Assembly: GCF_001557875.1 (NCBI RefSeq)
Contig: NZ_LNRF01000002.1
Span: forward strand, 186,001-250,000
Direction: 5' to 3'
Origin: Vibrio splendidus
GTDB taxonomy: Bacteria; Pseudomonadota; Gammaproteobacteria; Enterobacterales; Vibrionaceae
DNA: 64,000 nucleotides
Numbering within the stretch: the stretch's first letter is position 1; every line of letters starts with the position of its first letter. Below are positions 1 to 9,750 of this stretch, in pieces. Both the position numbers and the translations under genes were made by a program. The notes under the pieces are model-generated. The model had not been told where the DNA came from and did no database searches. It saw nothing but the letters and a program-made list of their open reading frames with translations.

Positions 1-151
1 CCGCAACTTTGACATCATCATGCCCTTCTTTGGTGTTGTTTTTCAGCTGAGTATACAGTTTAGAATACGTGAACATGTATTCTTGCGCTGAAGCAGGAAG
101 AGAAACCCCAAGGCTTAATGAGGCTAATAAAGCGAGTGCTGTCTTTTTCAT
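1..151 (-). CDS. DUF2987 family exported protein, N-terminal part only
   Basis: The gene reads leftward off the window edge and only about 50 codons are present. Translation from the ATG at 151 gives a typical Sec signal peptide (MKKT, a hydrophobic core of Leu/Ala/Ser, then PASAQ), followed by a mature start EYMFTYSKLYTQLKNN and EGHDDVKVA. I recognise this as the opening of the DUF2987 periplasmic proteins common in Vibrio and Shewanella; their function is unknown. The call rests on that short stretch, so the family assignment is likely but not certain. It would act in the periplasm or be secreted. Confidence 0.6.
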   Translation of the reverse strand, partial: MKKTALALLASLSLGVSLPASAQEYMFTYSKLYTQLKNNTKEGHDDVKVA

Positions 152-274
152 TATTATAATCTTGTCGAAGTTGAGCGTTTATAAATAGAAAGAGCAGCCA
201 ATGAGCTGCTCTTTTTGTGATATTACTTGGTGTAAGCCGACTATCGAAGGCAACCAAGTTGGTATCAGAATGAG

Positions 275-1123
275 TTACTTTTTCCAGTATACCTTGTTGT
301 GACGGATCATAGCTTGTAAATCAGTCACATAGTCTGAACCTCGCTCAGAATATTTTAACAAGCCATTGGTGAGCTCTGTCGCCGTTGCGGTTGTTAAAAG
401 ATCATCACCTTGCGTGGCAAGTTTTGCACGAATCGCTCTTAGATCGGCGTAAGCGCGGTTGCGATTAAGGTTCATAAAGTAACGATGTACGGATTCTTGG
501 CTTGAAGAGAAAGTTGCGACTTCATGCGAGCTACCTTCATTACGTTGTAGCGGAACAAGGCCACAACCTTTGGTGTAACACCAGTGTCCGAAATAGTTGT
601 TGGCTTTGGTCGCGAAACGCGACGTTCCCCAAGCTGATTCATTCGCGGCTTGTGTCAGTACAAGCGCCTCTGGAAGCACATTCACGCGGTTAAGCATCTC
701 TGTCAGCCATGCTTGATCTAAACCTTCATTAGGCACAGGCAGGCTGTATAACTTCCCTAACCTTTTCGCATAAGACGCGTCTTCAGAATCAATACTGTTT
801 AAACCAGATTCAGAGAGCTTAGTTAAAAACGCGCGCTCTTTGGTAATACGTTTGTTTTCAATATTGATGCTTGGACGTAGGAACGAAAAGAACGTGTCCT
901 TTTTCTCGTTCACATCTTCGATGGCCGCAAAGTTTGGTGTGCTCGAAGAAACCGTCAAGCCACCAAATTGGTCCGTTGTACTGGAGCTCTGCTCTGTCGT
1001 ACGTCGACGCTCCTCTTCTTGGTAAATATAAGGGCCAATTAGTGAAATAGAGCCAACAAGAGCCAGTGCTGTCACTTTAAGCGCAAGTGATTTGCTTACG
1101 CCAGCCTGTGGGTTTTTATGCAT
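275..1123 (-). CDS. bax: Bax-like glucosaminidase (GH73 family), membrane-anchored
   Basis: 282 residues from the ATG at 1123. A longer frame exists upstream but would run through the end of the neighbouring gene and adds only low-complexity Thr/Ile residues, so I reject it. An N-terminal hydrophobic segment (about residues 12-32) should anchor the protein with its domain in the periplasm. The C-terminal half is a glucosaminidase domain with QAANESAWGTSRFA, whose Glu is the expected catalytic acid, then NNYFGHWC and a VHRYFMNLNRNRAY stretch typical of E. coli Bax (about 274 residues). Family members cleave GlcNAc-MurNAc bonds in peptidoglycan. It overlaps the upstream membrane protein gene by 8 nt, so the two are probably co-transcribed and translationally coupled. 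Confidence 0.85.
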   Translation of the reverse strand: MHKNPQAGVSKSLALKVTALALVGSISLIGPYIYQEEERRRTTEQSSSTTDQFGGLTVSSSTPNFAAIEDVNEKKDTFFSFLRPSINIENKRITKERAFLTKLSESGLNSIDSEDASYAKRLGKLYSLPVPNEGLDQAWLTEMLNRVNVLPEALVLTQAANESAWGTSRFATKANNYFGHWCYTKGCGLVPLQRNEGSSHEVATFSSSQESVHRYFMNLNRNRAYADLRAIRAKLATQGDDLLTTATATELTNGLLKYSERGSDYVTDLQAMIRHNKVYWKK

Positions 1124-1949
1124 CGAACACCTGCGGGTTTTTGTTATTGTCGTCGTTATTGCTGTCGTTGTAATCGTCATCGTCATCGCTCTTTGGACGA
1201 TCTGAAGCAATCAGTTTCAACTTGATGCCAAACATCTCACGGTAAAGGATACCTTTCACGTGGAAGAAGAACGGAAGAACGAAGATTAAGCCAATGCCGT
1301 ACATCATAGCAGCCACGATGAACATCAGCATAACCATTAGGTAAATAGACGCGACTACGAAGATCTTCTTGTTTACCGCTCTTAATGAAAGCAGCAGCGA
1401 TTGCATTGGCGGCACTTTCTTATCACAAATCAGCAGAATCGAATGGCTGAACGCAAGTGAGAAGTAGATAGACAAGAACGGCAGGATCATACCTGCGATG
1501 CCTTGAAGCATTAGGCTAAACAAAGTCACTAGAATAACCGGAATCGTAAACTGCAAACCTTTACCGATGTGGCGCACTTTGGTTTGTAGACCGGCAGCGT
1601 GGCTCATGGCCATTAAACAGATCCCCGCATAGATAGGTGCACTGATCACTTCATAGCTAAAGTTGGCAATAAAAATCGATTCAACGATTTGTGGTGTAAA
1701 CGACTCTGGGTCGATAACCGCATCCAAGATAACCGCGGGATCACCAAGCTGTAGCTTGAGTGCGATATAAAAGATAGCGAGCTGCACAAACATCAAAGCA
1801 ATAATCGCTGGGGAAAACGAAAGAAAGTGACTTATCGTATGTTTCCAAGCTTCTTGGAATACAGCCGTTGCTTTGAGCTCATAATCGCCAGAAAGTGCAC
1901 GGTTGATACTACCGCCCAAATTAAAATCTTTTTCGATGTCGTTGTTCAT
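1116..1949 (-). CDS. Polytopic inner-membrane protein of unknown function
   Basis: 277 residues. The N-terminal 45 residues are soluble. They are followed by about six hydrophobic segments (roughly 46-66, 98-118, 135-160, 165-180, 203-225 and 226-240). The C-terminus is a low-complexity Asp/Asn tail (SDDDDDYNDSNNDDNNKN). No catalytic motif is visible and I do not recognise a named family beyond general resemblance to predicted integral membrane proteins of gammaproteobacteria. The stop overlaps the bax start, suggesting an operon and possibly a role linked to the envelope. The acidic tail is encoded by GAT/GAC/AAT/AAC repeats and could vary in length between strains. Confidence 0.75.
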   Translation of the reverse strand: MNNDIEKDFNLGGSINRALSGDYELKATAVFQEAWKHTISHFLSFSPAIIALMFVQLAIFYIALKLQLGDPAVILDAVIDPESFTPQIVESIFIANFSYEVISAPIYAGICLMAMSHAAGLQTKVRHIGKGLQFTIPVILVTLFSLMLQGIAGMILPFLSIYFSLAFSHSILLICDKKVPPMQSLLLSLRAVNKKIFVVASIYLMVMLMFIVAAMMYGIGLIFVLPFFFHVKGILYREMFGIKLKLIASDRPKSDDDDDYNDSNNDDNNKNPQVFDA

Positions 1950-2278
1950 ATTGATACCTAGGTGTGCCGATTAAGCGAAGCCACCTAACTTATTGATAAA
2001 AAATTACCTTCATTATACTCATATGTCGGATACAAACTAAAATATGAATCTGTAACAAGGCTTGCTTTTGCGTCTTAATGGTTAATAATTAGACACTTGT
2101 TAGGGTGTAAACCCAGTAAATAACAGTATGGTAAAGGATGTTTACTTTTACCTGCGAAATTTTTTATCTTCGAAAGGTAAAAAATGCTTTGAATTCACGT
2201 TTTTGGTGATTATGATGCGCGCCTTAAAGGTGTATAGCAACAGGTCTCAAATAGAACCAAGGTGGAGAAAAACAGACG
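1950..2278. promoter_or_regulatory. Divergent intergenic region between the membrane-protein gene and potA
   Basis: This 329-bp AT-rich stretch has no credible ORF and must carry both divergent promoters. About 100 bp before potA there is an 8-bp inverted repeat, TTTTACCT at 2146-2153 and AGGTAAAA at 2175-2182, separated by 21 bp. It could be an operator or an mRNA hairpin; its role is unknown. A Shine-Dalgarno-like AAGGTGGAG at 2259-2267 precedes the TTG start of potA. Confidence 0.4.
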
Positions 2279-3394
2279 TTGAACGCTAAAAAATCAGTAG
2301 GAAAGCCAGTAGTACAGCTAACTGGCATCAGTAAAAGTTTCGATGGTAAGGAAGTCATCGGCAATCTGGATTTAAACGTAAATCATGGTGAGTTTCTCAC
2401 GATTTTAGGCCCATCAGGTTGTGGTAAAACAACCGTGCTAAGAATGATTGCGGGTTTTGAAACTGCAGATAGTGGTCAAATACTATTAGCTGAACAAAAC
2501 GTAACCCAAGTTCCTGCTGAACAAAGGCATGTAAACACTGTATTCCAAAGCTACGCCCTATTCCCACATATGACTGTTTTCGACAATGTGGCATTTGGCT
2601 TACGCATGCAGAAAGTTCCAAACAGCGAGATTGAACCTCGTGTAATGGATGCTTTGAAAATGGTGCGCCTAGAACAAATGGCACAACGAAAGCCACACCA
2701 GCTATCTGGTGGCCAACAGCAACGTATCGCAATCGCTCGTGCTGTCGTTAATAAGCCTAAAGTTCTTTTGTTGGATGAATCTCTATCTGCTCTGGATTAC
2801 AAACTGCGTAAACAGATGCAAATCGAGCTGAAACAATTACAACGCCAACTTGGTATCACGTTCATTTTTGTAACGCATGACCAAGAAGAAGCGCTGTCTA
2901 TGTCTGACCGTATTATTGTTATGCGTGATGGCGTGATTGAACAAGATGGAACACCAAGAGAGATCTACGAAGAGCCTAAGAACCTATTTGTAGCGCGTTT
3001 CATTGGTGAAATTAACGTATTCGAAGCGACAGCGAAATCTCGTCAAGATGAAAAACGCATTGTAGCGACAATCGAAGGTGAAGAGTCCATTATCTATCAC
3101 GATAAAGACGTAACACCAGGTCAAAAACTGCAAGTATTGCTTCGCCCTGAAGATCTTCGTATCGAAGAAATTAAAGAGTCTGAGCAACGCGGTATTGTTG
3201 GCCATATTGTCGAGCGAACCTATAAAGGCATGACATTAGATTCAGTCGTAGAACTTGAATCTGGTATGCGTGTCATGGTTAGCGAATTCTTCAACGAAGA
3301 TGACCCTGATGTTGATCACTCACTGGGCCAAAAAGTTGCAGTAACTTGGGTTGAGAGCTGGGAAGTGGTATTAGAAGATGAGCAAGAAGTTTAA
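2279..3394 (+). CDS. potA: Spermidine/putrescine ABC transporter ATP-binding protein PotA
   Basis: 371 residues, close to E. coli PotA. It supplies ATP hydrolysis for the inner-membrane polyamine importer PotABCD. Walker [10 protein letters not shown] is at about 44-52, the Q-loop near 90, the signature LSGGQQQR at 142-149, and Walker B LLLDES with the LSALD D-loop at 163-172. A C-terminal TOBE-type domain (about 240-371) is the regulatory part typical of this family. The start is TTG at 2279, chosen because AAGGTGGAG lies 11 nt upstream and the frame matches family starts. The gene overlaps potB by 17 nt, so translation is coupled. Confidence 0.95.
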   Translation: MNAKKSVGKPVVQLTGISKSFDGKEVIGNLDLNVNHGEFLTILGPSGCGKTTVLRMIAGFETADSGQILLAEQNVTQVPAEQRHVNTVFQSYALFPHMTVFDNVAFGLRMQKVPNSEIEPRVMDALKMVRLEQMAQRKPHQLSGGQQQRIAIARAVVNKPKVLLLDESLSALDYKLRKQMQIELKQLQRQLGITFIFVTHDQEEALSMSDRIIVMRDGVIEQDGTPREIYEEPKNLFVARFIGEINVFEATAKSRQDEKRIVATIEGEESIIYHDKDVTPGQKLQVLLRPEDLRIEEIKESEQRGIVGHIVERTYKGMTLDSVVELESGMRVMVSEFFNEDDPDVDHSLGQKVAVTWVESWEVVLEDEQEV

Positions 3395-4235
3395 TTTACA
3401 AAACGCAATTGTTGCTTTAATCACAGGTTGGTTAGTGCTGTTCGTGATGATTCCAAACATCATGATCATCGGTACTAGCTTCTTAACTCGTGATGAAGCG
3501 AACTTGATCGAGATGACCTTCACTCTCGATAACTACGTGCGTTTGGCTGACCCGCTGTATTTTAAAGTGTTGATGCACTCTTTCTATATGGCAATTGTCG
3601 CAACCCTACTTTGTTTAATTATTGGTTACCCGTTCGCTTACATCGTGGCAAAAATGCCTGCGAAGTGGCGTCCAATAATGTTGTTCCTAGTGATTGTTCC
3701 ATTTTGGACTAACTCTTTGATTCGTACGTACGGATTGAAAATTGTACTGGGTACGCAAGGTGTCTTGAACAAAAGTTTGTTAGCGCTAGATATCATCGAT
3801 AAACCGCTACGTATTATGTACTCAGAAACCGCTGTAATGATCGGTTTGGTATACATCCTACTTCCGTTCATGATTCTTCCGCTGTATTCAGCGATTGAAA
3901 AACTGGACGATACGTACTTAGAAGCGGCTAAAGATTTAGGTGCGAACAAACTGCAAACGCTATTGAAAGTCGTACTGCCACTAACAATGCCGGGTATTAT
4001 CGGCGGCTGTTTGTTGGTGTTACTGCCTGCGTTAGGCATGTTCTACATCTCTGACCTATTAGGCGGAGCTAAGAACCTATTGATTGGTAACGTGATTAAG
4101 AGCCAGGTGCTCAACGCTCGCGACTGGCCGTTTGGTGCAGCGACGAGTATCGCACTGACCATGGCAATGGCTGTGATGCTGTATGCCTACTACCGAGCAG
4201 GTAAGCTATTGAATAAGAAAGTGGAGCTAGACTAA
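3378..4235 (+). CDS. potB: Spermidine/putrescine ABC transporter permease PotB
   Basis: 285 residues with six hydrophobic segments and the binding-protein-dependent permease EAA loop, here [22 protein letters not shown] (about residues 177-198), which contacts the ATPase PotA. It forms half of the inner-membrane channel for polyamines together with PotC. It overlaps potA by 17 nt and shares one nucleotide with potC, giving the standard potABC order. Nothing unusual is seen in its length or in key residues. Confidence 0.95.
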   Translation: MSKKFNLQNAIVALITGWLVLFVMIPNIMIIGTSFLTRDEANLIEMTFTLDNYVRLADPLYFKVLMHSFYMAIVATLLCLIIGYPFAYIVAKMPAKWRPIMLFLVIVPFWTNSLIRTYGLKIVLGTQGVLNKSLLALDIIDKPLRIMYSETAVMIGLVYILLPFMILPLYSAIEKLDDTYLEAAKDLGANKLQTLLKVVLPLTMPGIIGGCLLVLLPALGMFYISDLLGGAKNLLIGNVIKSQVLNARDWPFGAATSIALTMAMAVMLYAYYRAGKLLNKKVELD

Positions 4236-5005
4236 TGGGTCGCACAGTTAAGTTCAGCTTTATGGCGCTGGTATACGCCTTCCTATACCTACCTATTATT
4301 GTATTGATCGCTAACTCGTTTAATGCCAATAAGTTTGGTATGAAATGGGGTGGCTTTACCACTAAATGGTATGACGCGCTAATTAACAACGACAGCCTAA
4401 TGCAGGCTGCGTGGCACTCGATCAACGTAGCGGTGTTCTCAGCAACAGCTGCAACGATCGTCGGGAGCCTAACAGCAGTAGCCCTATTCCGTTACCAATT
4501 CAAAGGGAAAGGCATCGTAAATGGCATGCTGTTCATCGTAATGATGTCACCAGATATCGTAATGGCAATTTCGCTTCTTGCGCTATTCTTGGTAATGGGT
4601 GTTCAACTGGGGTTCTTTACCCTACTTGCTGCTCACATTACCTTCTGTCTACCGTTCGTTGTGGTAACGGTTTACAGTCGCTTGAATGGCTTTGATGTGA
4701 AAATGCTTGAAGCAGCAAAAGACTTGGGTGCAAGTGAATGGACGATCCTAAAACAGATCATTCTTCCTCTTGCTAAGCCTGCGGTTGCTGCGGGTTGGTT
4801 ATTGAGCTTCACTCTGTCTTTGGACGATGTGATCATTAGTTCTTTCGTAACAGGCCCAACGTATGAAATCTTACCACTGAAGATTTACTCAATGGTTAAA
4901 GTGGGTATCTCTCCTGAGGTAAACGCCCTAGCAACAGTTATGTTAGTGGTGTCGTTAATACTGGTGATTATTTCTCAGTTATTAGCGAGAGAAAAAATCA
5001 AGTAA
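4235..5005 (+). CDS. potC: Spermidine/putrescine ABC transporter permease PotC
   Basis: 256 residues, six predicted membrane segments and an EAA loop reading [22 protein letters not shown]. It pairs with PotB to form the translocation path for spermidine and putrescine. The ATG overlaps the last base of the potB stop codon. The reading frame ends 74 nt before a terminator hairpin at 5079, so potABC transcription may be partly cut off before potD. Confidence 0.95.
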   Translation: MGRTVKFSFMALVYAFLYLPIIVLIANSFNANKFGMKWGGFTTKWYDALINNDSLMQAAWHSINVAVFSATAATIVGSLTAVALFRYQFKGKGIVNGMLFIVMMSPDIVMAISLLALFLVMGVQLGFFTLLAAHITFCLPFVVVTVYSRLNGFDVKMLEAAKDLGASEWTILKQIILPLAKPAVAAGWLLSFTLSLDDVIISSFVTGPTYEILPLKIYSMVKVGISPEVNALATVMLVVSLILVIISQLLAREKIK

Positions 5006-5078
5006 GTCTCCTACTCTATAAAGAGACAGGCTTGATTAGAAGTTAAGAAACTTCAAGTTCAAAAAAGTGTTAATCATA

Positions 5079-5109
5079 AACAGAATGGTAAATTGCCATT
5101 CTGTTTTTC
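5079..5109 (+). terminator. Rho-independent terminator between potC and potD
   Basis: A 10-bp perfect stem, AACAGAATGG (5079-5088) with CCATTCTGTT (5096-5105), has a 7-nt loop and is followed by a short U-run. It sits between the transporter genes and the binding-protein gene, so it probably sets different transcript levels for the two. Confidence 0.75.
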
Positions 5110-5152
5110 TATCTACTGCCTTCGGGCAACGTTTAGTTTGGAGCTAACGTCA

Positions 5153-6187
5153 ATGAAAAAATGGGCTACTCTATTAGCTGGTAGTGCATGTGCGCTTTCA
5201 ATGTTATCTGCACCATCTTTTGCAAAAGATAACAAAGAGTTGGTATTTATGAACTGGGGACCTTACATCAACAGTGAGATCCTAGAACAGTTCACCGATG
5301 AAACTGGCATCAAGGTGATTTACTCGACTTACGAGTCGAATGAAACCTTGTACGCAAAGCTAAAAACACACAACAAAGGCTACGACCTAGTTGTGCCGTC
5401 GACTTACTTCGTATCTAAGATGCGCGACGAAGGTATGCTACAAAAGATCGACAAAACTAAGTTGAACAACTTCAAGAATTTAGATACTAACTACCTGGAT
5501 AAGCCGTATGACCCAAGTAACGACTACTCTATTCCACACGTAGTTGCGATCACCGGTCTTGCTGTTAACACTGACATGTACGATCCAGAAGATTTCCAAA
5601 GCTGGGCTGACCTATGGAAACCTGAGCTTGAAGGTCAACTTATGATGATGGACGATACTCGTGAAGTGTTCCATATCGCACTACGTAAGTTAGGTTACTC
5701 TGGTAACACAACAAACGAAAAAGAGATCGACGAAGCGTACGCTGAGCTACAAAAGCTGATGCCGAACGTTCTAGTATTTAACTCAGATAACCCAGGCGCG
5801 CCTTACATGTCTGGTGAAGTGGGTCTTGGTATGCTGTGGAACGGTTCTGCTGCTGCAGCGCAAAACGAAGGTCTACCAATCAAGCTGGTTTTCCCTAAAG
5901 AAGGCGGTATCGGTTGGGTTGATAACTTTGCGATTAGCTCCGGTGCGGTAAACGTAGAAGCTGCTCATAAGATGATCGACTTCCTACTTCGCCCTGAAAT
6001 TGCTGAGCAAATTTCTCGTGACACTGGCTACCTAACAGCTGTTAAAGCGTCTAACGAGAAGTTTAAAGACAGCCCTGCACTCTTCCCATCGCAAGAAGAC
6101 CTTGACCGTGTTGAATGGCAAGCTGCGGTTGGCGATAAGACAGTGAAGTACGAAGATTACTTCATGAAACTTAAAGCGGGTCAGTAA
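5153..6187 (+). CDS. potD: Spermidine/putrescine-binding periplasmic protein PotD (copy 1)
   Basis: 344 residues from the ATG at 5153, preceded by GGAG at 5140-5143. This start gives a clean signal peptide (MKKWATLLAG, cleavage near SFAKD). The mature protein has the PotD hallmarks FMNWGPYI, the YDLVVPSTYFVSKM stretch, LMMMDDTREVFHIALRKLGY and MLWNGSAAAA, which form the polyamine pocket. It binds polyamines in the periplasm and delivers them to PotBC. A close paralogue follows at 6399. The two differ in pocket-region segments (VVAITGLAV here against IWGATGIGI there), which may mean different ligand preference. Confidence 0.93.
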   Translation: MKKWATLLAGSACALSMLSAPSFAKDNKELVFMNWGPYINSEILEQFTDETGIKVIYSTYESNETLYAKLKTHNKGYDLVVPSTYFVSKMRDEGMLQKIDKTKLNNFKNLDTNYLDKPYDPSNDYSIPHVVAITGLAVNTDMYDPEDFQSWADLWKPELEGQLMMMDDTREVFHIALRKLGYSGNTTNEKEIDEAYAELQKLMPNVLVFNSDNPGAPYMSGEVGLGMLWNGSAAAAQNEGLPIKLVFPKEGGIGWVDNFAISSGAVNVEAAHKMIDFLLRPEIAEQISRDTGYLTAVKASNEKFKDSPALFPSQEDLDRVEWQAAVGDKTVKYEDYFMKLKAGQ

Positions 6188-6277
6188 TTTAGCTTATTAT
6201 CTAACGGCGACTAATTAACAGGTTTACTTAACAGGCCGACGTAGAGAATCAATAAGTTAAAAATAAGAATATCAATG

Positions 6278-6308
6278 AATAGGCAGCTTAGGCTGCCTAT
6301 TTTATTTT
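6278..6308 (+). terminator. Rho-independent terminator between the two potD genes
   Basis: AATAGGCAGC (6278-6287) pairs perfectly with GCTGCCTATT (6292-6301) around a TTAG tetraloop and is followed by a T-rich run. The second potD copy therefore probably has its own promoter in 6302-6398. Confidence 0.8.
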
Positions 6309-6398
6309 ATCACTGCTATAATATAGCGCGATTTTTAGAAATCCTTTTACTTTGGGTTCACTACCCAGCTCCAAATCAAACAAATGAACGGAACAGTA

Positions 6399-7436
6399 AT
6401 GAAAAAAACACTGTATACCGGCGCATTGTGTGCTGCTACTTTACTTTCTACACCCTCTTTCGCAGCTGACCAAGAACTGTATTTTTACAACTGGTCTGAA
6501 TATATTCCAAATGAAGTGCTAGAAGACTTCACAGAAGAGACTGGCATCAAAGTCTACTACTCAACTTATGAGTCTAACGAAAGCATGTACGCTAAGTTAA
6601 AAACTCAAGGTACGGGGTACGACTTAGTGGTCCCTTCTACTTACTTCGTTTCTAAAATGCGTAAAGAAGGCATGCTTCAAGAGCTTGATAAAACTAAGCT
6701 AAGCCACTTTGCTGATTTGGATCCAAACTATCTAGATAAGCCGTTTGACCCAAGCAATAACTACTCAATCCCATACATTTGGGGTGCGACGGGCATTGGT
6801 ATCAATTCAGACATGCTAGACAAGTCTTCAGTGAAAAACTGGGGCGATCTGTGGGATACACAGTGGGAAGGCCAGCTGATGATGATGGATGACTCTCGTG
6901 AGGTTTTCCATATCGCTTTATCTAAACTGGGTTACTCTCCAAACACGACTAACCCTGAAGAAATCAAAGAAGCGTACGAAGAACTTCGTAAGCTAATGCC
7001 AAACGTATTGGTATTTAACTCAGATTTCCCAGCGAACCCTTACCTTGCAGGTGAAGTGTCTCTTGGTATGCTTTGGAATGGTTCTGCTTACATGGCTCGC
7101 CAGGAAGGCGCAACGATTGACATAATCTGGCCAGAAAAAGGTGCTATCTTCTGGATGGACAGCCTAGCAATTCCAGCAGGTGCTAAGAACATCGAAGCGG
7201 CTCATAAGATGATCGACTTCCTTCTTCGTCCTGAGAATGCTGCGAAAATTGCTCTAGAGATCGGTTACCCGACACCAGTTAAAACAGCTTACCCTCTTCT
7301 TCCTAAAGAATTTGCTGAAGACAAGAACGTTTTCCCACCACAATCAGTGATGGATAACGGTGTTTGGCAAGACGAAGTTGGTGAAGCGAGTGTTATTTAC
7401 GACGAGTACTTCCAAAAACTTAAAGTGAACAACTAA
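6399..7436 (+). CDS. potD: Spermidine/putrescine-binding periplasmic protein PotD (copy 2)
   Basis: 345 residues from the ATG at 6399. An ATG five codons upstream is possible, but this one begins the signal peptide directly (MKKTLYTGAL, cleavage near SFAAD). It is collinear with the upstream copy over its whole length and keeps YDLVVPSTYFVSKMR, LMMMDDSREVFHIALSKLGY and MLWNGSAYMA. The segment ATGIGINSDML is closer to E. coli PotD than the equivalent segment of copy 1. It probably feeds the same PotABC transporter. A terminator on each side makes it a single-gene transcript. Confidence 0.93.
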   Translation: MKKTLYTGALCAATLLSTPSFAADQELYFYNWSEYIPNEVLEDFTEETGIKVYYSTYESNESMYAKLKTQGTGYDLVVPSTYFVSKMRKEGMLQELDKTKLSHFADLDPNYLDKPFDPSNNYSIPYIWGATGIGINSDMLDKSSVKNWGDLWDTQWEGQLMMMDDSREVFHIALSKLGYSPNTTNPEEIKEAYEELRKLMPNVLVFNSDFPANPYLAGEVSLGMLWNGSAYMARQEGATIDIIWPEKGAIFWMDSLAIPAGAKNIEAAHKMIDFLLRPENAAKIALEIGYPTPVKTAYPLLPKEFAEDKNVFPPQSVMDNGVWQDEVGEASVIYDEYFQKLKVNN

Positions 7437-7465
7437 GTTATTGTTAGTTAATCGGTGAAGTAAAA

Positions 7466-7494
7466 AAAGCGGCGTAAAGCCGCTTTATTTTTTT
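7466..7494. terminator. Bidirectional terminator between potD copy 2 and cobB
   Basis: AAAGCGGC (7466-7473) pairs with GCCGCTTT (7479-7486). T-tracts lie on both sides (ATTTTTTTC on plus, TTTTTTTAC on minus), so it can end both converging transcripts. Confidence 0.8.
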
Positions 7495-7538
7495 CTGATT
7501 CAGGTTCAAAAACTGATGTGTGTTATTAAAGACAAGGC

Positions 7539-8273
7539 TTAGGCCGTTAAAGAACCTTTCTCTGTACATAATAACTCGCCAACCAGTTTAGGTACCTCGA
7601 TACTCGCCTTGCCGTAACGCTTCTCTTCAAATTCACTTTCAACTGCACTAGGTTCGAGGTTTATCTCGATAGTATGCGCGCCATGCATTTTCGCATCATG
7701 AACAAACCCTGCAGCTGGATAAACAACACCTGAAGTTCCGATAGAGATAAAGAGATCCGCTTCTTCGAGTGCTGAATAGATGTCACCCATTCTTAATGGC
7801 ATCTCGCCAAACCACACAATATGAGGACGCATTTGCGCTGGAATTTGACAGCAGTGACAAAGTTCACCAGTTTCGATGTCACCTTTATGTTCGATAACTT
7901 GGTTAGATTCGCTGCAACGTGCTTTTAAAAGTTCGCCGTGCATGTGAATAATGTTGTTGCTACCGCCTCTCTCGTGCAGGTTGTCGATGTTCTGAGTGAT
8001 GATTGTTACTTTGCCATCAAGTTTGTCTTCAAGCTCACCTAGCGCCTTATGGGCTGAGTTTGGTTGAATGCTCTCACCTTGTAAGCCATGGCGACGCTTG
8101 TTATAGAATGCTTGAACCAAGTCGGGATCTTTTGCAAACCCTTCTGGGGTCGCGACATCTTCGATTTTATGGTTTTCCCATAGCCCGTCTTGTGCTCGGA
8201 ATGTTTGAATCCCCGACTCCGCGGAGATGCCAGCGCCAGTAAGAATTACGATATTTCGATATGGGAAATGCAT
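7539..8273 (-). CDS. cobB: NAD-dependent protein deacylase CobB (sirtuin)
   Basis: 244 residues. The NAD-binding Rossmann motif [14 protein letters not shown] is near residues 12-25, [12 protein letters not shown] near 93-104 and the catalytic-His motif HMHGELL near 110-116. One expected zinc-site Cys is in ARCSES and a CHCC cluster follows about 20 residues on. FYNKRRHG supplies the Tyr and Arg that in E. coli CobB bind succinyl-lysine, so desuccinylase as well as deacetylase activity is likely. It removes acyl groups from cytosolic lysines, using NAD and releasing nicotinamide. The gene stands alone, convergent with potD copy 2. Confidence 0.93.
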   Translation of the reverse strand: MHFPYRNIVILTGAGISAESGIQTFRAQDGLWENHKIEDVATPEGFAKDPDLVQAFYNKRRHGLQGESIQPNSAHKALGELEDKLDGKVTIITQNIDNLHERGGSNNIIHMHGELLKARCSESNQVIEHKGDIETGELCHCCQIPAQMRPHIVWFGEMPLRMGDIYSALEEADLFISIGTSGVVYPAAGFVHDAKMHGAHTIEINLEPSAVESEFEEKRYGKASIEVPKLVGELLCTEKGSLTA

Positions 8274-8451
8274 ACAACGTCCTTTTCAATATGTCACTTT
8301 GTAACAGCTTAGCACTGTTCAAATTCCAACAATAGTTTTAGGGATTAGACCATAGTCTTAGGCAACTGAATTCATTGGCTATTTGTGACATAACTCGCTT
8401 GATAGTTGTTGCCGTTCATACTCAAACTTTCTATTTGCTTCTCACAGAAAC

Positions 8452-8474
8452 AAAAAAGCGACCGAAGCCGCCTT
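8452..8474 (-). terminator. Terminator of the ammonium transporter gene
   Basis: Read on the minus strand, GCGGC-TTCG-GTCGC forms a UUCG-capped hairpin (one G-U pair) followed by six U residues, 56 nt past the amt stop codon. Confidence 0.6.
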
Positions 8475-8529
8475 AGTTCTGTTTAACTGATGTCTACTTG
8501 ATGAGCTTAAACTCACACCGTGAACGACG

Positions 8530-9750
8530 TTAGTCTTCGTTAATAGACGAGATCTTATGGATTGAAAGATCCGCACCGTTGAATTCGTCTTCTTCACTTA
8601 ATCGTAGGCCTGTTAGTTTGCTTAGCACGCCATAAACAATCAATGCGCCAATTAAAGCCACAGCAATACCAGCGAGTGTACCGACAACTTGAGAAGCAAA
8701 GCTTATGCCCCCTAGCCCCCAGAATGTTTGCGATCCGAAGATACCCGCAGCAATACCACCCCAAGCGCCACATACGCCATGCAGAGGCCACACACCGAGT
8801 ACATCATCGATCTGTGTTTTGTTTTGCATGTAAGTAAATAGGTAAACAAACAGCGCGCCTGCCACAGAGCCAGTCACTAATGCGCCTAATGGGTGCATTA
8901 AGTCTGAACCCGCACAAATCGCTACTAGACCAGCCAAAGGACCATTGTGGATGAAGCCCGGGTCATTTTTACCTGCAATTAGAGCCGCAAGAATACCGCC
9001 AACCATTGCCATAAGAGAGTTCATCGCCACTAGACCGCTGATGCCATTGATCGCTTGAGCTGACATCACGTTAAAGCCAAACCAACCCACACATAAGATC
9101 CAGGAACCTAGTGCTAAGAATGGGATGTTCGATGGTGCGAAGTTAGTGTGTTTACCTGCACGGATTCGACCTTTACGCATCCCTAAGAAGTAAACCGCAA
9201 CCAAAGCAATCCAACCACCAACGCCGTGAACGACTACCGAGCCTGCGAAGTCATGGAATCCATAACCGAATTGCGCCTCGAGCAAATCCTGGAAGCCAAA
9301 GTTACCGTTCCAAATAATACCTTCGAAAAATGGATATACGAAACCAACGGTAAATAACGTTGCGATCAAAATTGGATAGAAGCGTGCACGCTCTGCGATA
9401 CCACCGGACACAATCGCAGGAATTGCTGCAGCGAAGGTCATTAGGAAGAAGAACTTAACCAGTTCGTATCCATTACCTTGCGATAGGGTTTCAGCGTCGG
9501 CAAAAAAGTGAGCGCCGTAAGCAACCCAGTAACCGATAAAGAAGTAAGCGATAGCGGAGACACCAAAGTCGGAAAGGATTTTAACCAGCGCGTTTACTTG
9601 GTTCTTCTTCCGGACGGTACCGACTTCGAGAAACGCAAAGCCTGCATGCATCAAGAAGACCATGATTGCGCCGAGTAATAGGAATAAAGTGTCTGAACTT
9701 TGGGTAAGGGTTTGTACTGCACTATGAACTTGAGTCACCGTTTCACTCAT
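8530..9750 (-). CDS. amtB: Ammonium transporter (Amt/MEP/Rh family)
   Basis: 406 residues with about eleven hydrophobic segments and an N-terminus without an obvious cleaved signal. The pore histidines are present in VVHGVGGWIAL and PLHGVCGAWGG, and the substrate vestibule motif FLEVGTVRKKN follows the first helix. It conducts ammonium/ammonia through the inner membrane. No glnK is next to it, unlike the enterobacterial glnK-amtB pair, so a PII partner must be elsewhere. Upstream there is a sigma-54-like promoter and two NtrC-type half-sites, consistent with nitrogen control. Confidence 0.92.
   Translation of the reverse strand: MSETVTQVHSAVQTLTQSSDTLFLLLGAIMVFLMHAGFAFLEVGTVRKKNQVNALVKILSDFGVSAIAYFFIGYWVAYGAHFFADAETLSQGNGYELVKFFFLMTFAAAIPAIVSGGIAERARFYPILIATLFTVGFVYPFFEGIIWNGNFGFQDLLEAQFGYGFHDFAGSVVVHGVGGWIALVAVYFLGMRKGRIRAGKHTNFAPSNIPFLALGSWILCVGWFGFNVMSAQAINGISGLVAMNSLMAMVGGILAALIAGKNDPGFIHNGPLAGLVAICAGSDLMHPLGALVTGSVAGALFVYLFTYMQNKTQIDDVLGVWPLHGVCGAWGGIAAGIFGSQTFWGLGGISFASQVVGTLAGIAVALIGALIVYGVLSKLTGLRLSEEDEFNGADLSIHKISSINED

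Noticed and set aside
60..257. 65-codon minus-strand frame near the left edge
   Set aside because: It lies in another frame over the DUF2987 signal-peptide region, which has far better protein features.
1124..1210. N-terminal extension of the Bax-like protein
   Set aside because: The extra 29 residues are low-complexity Thr/Ile read from the acidic repeat of the neighbouring gene; the ATG at 1123 gives a normal anchor.
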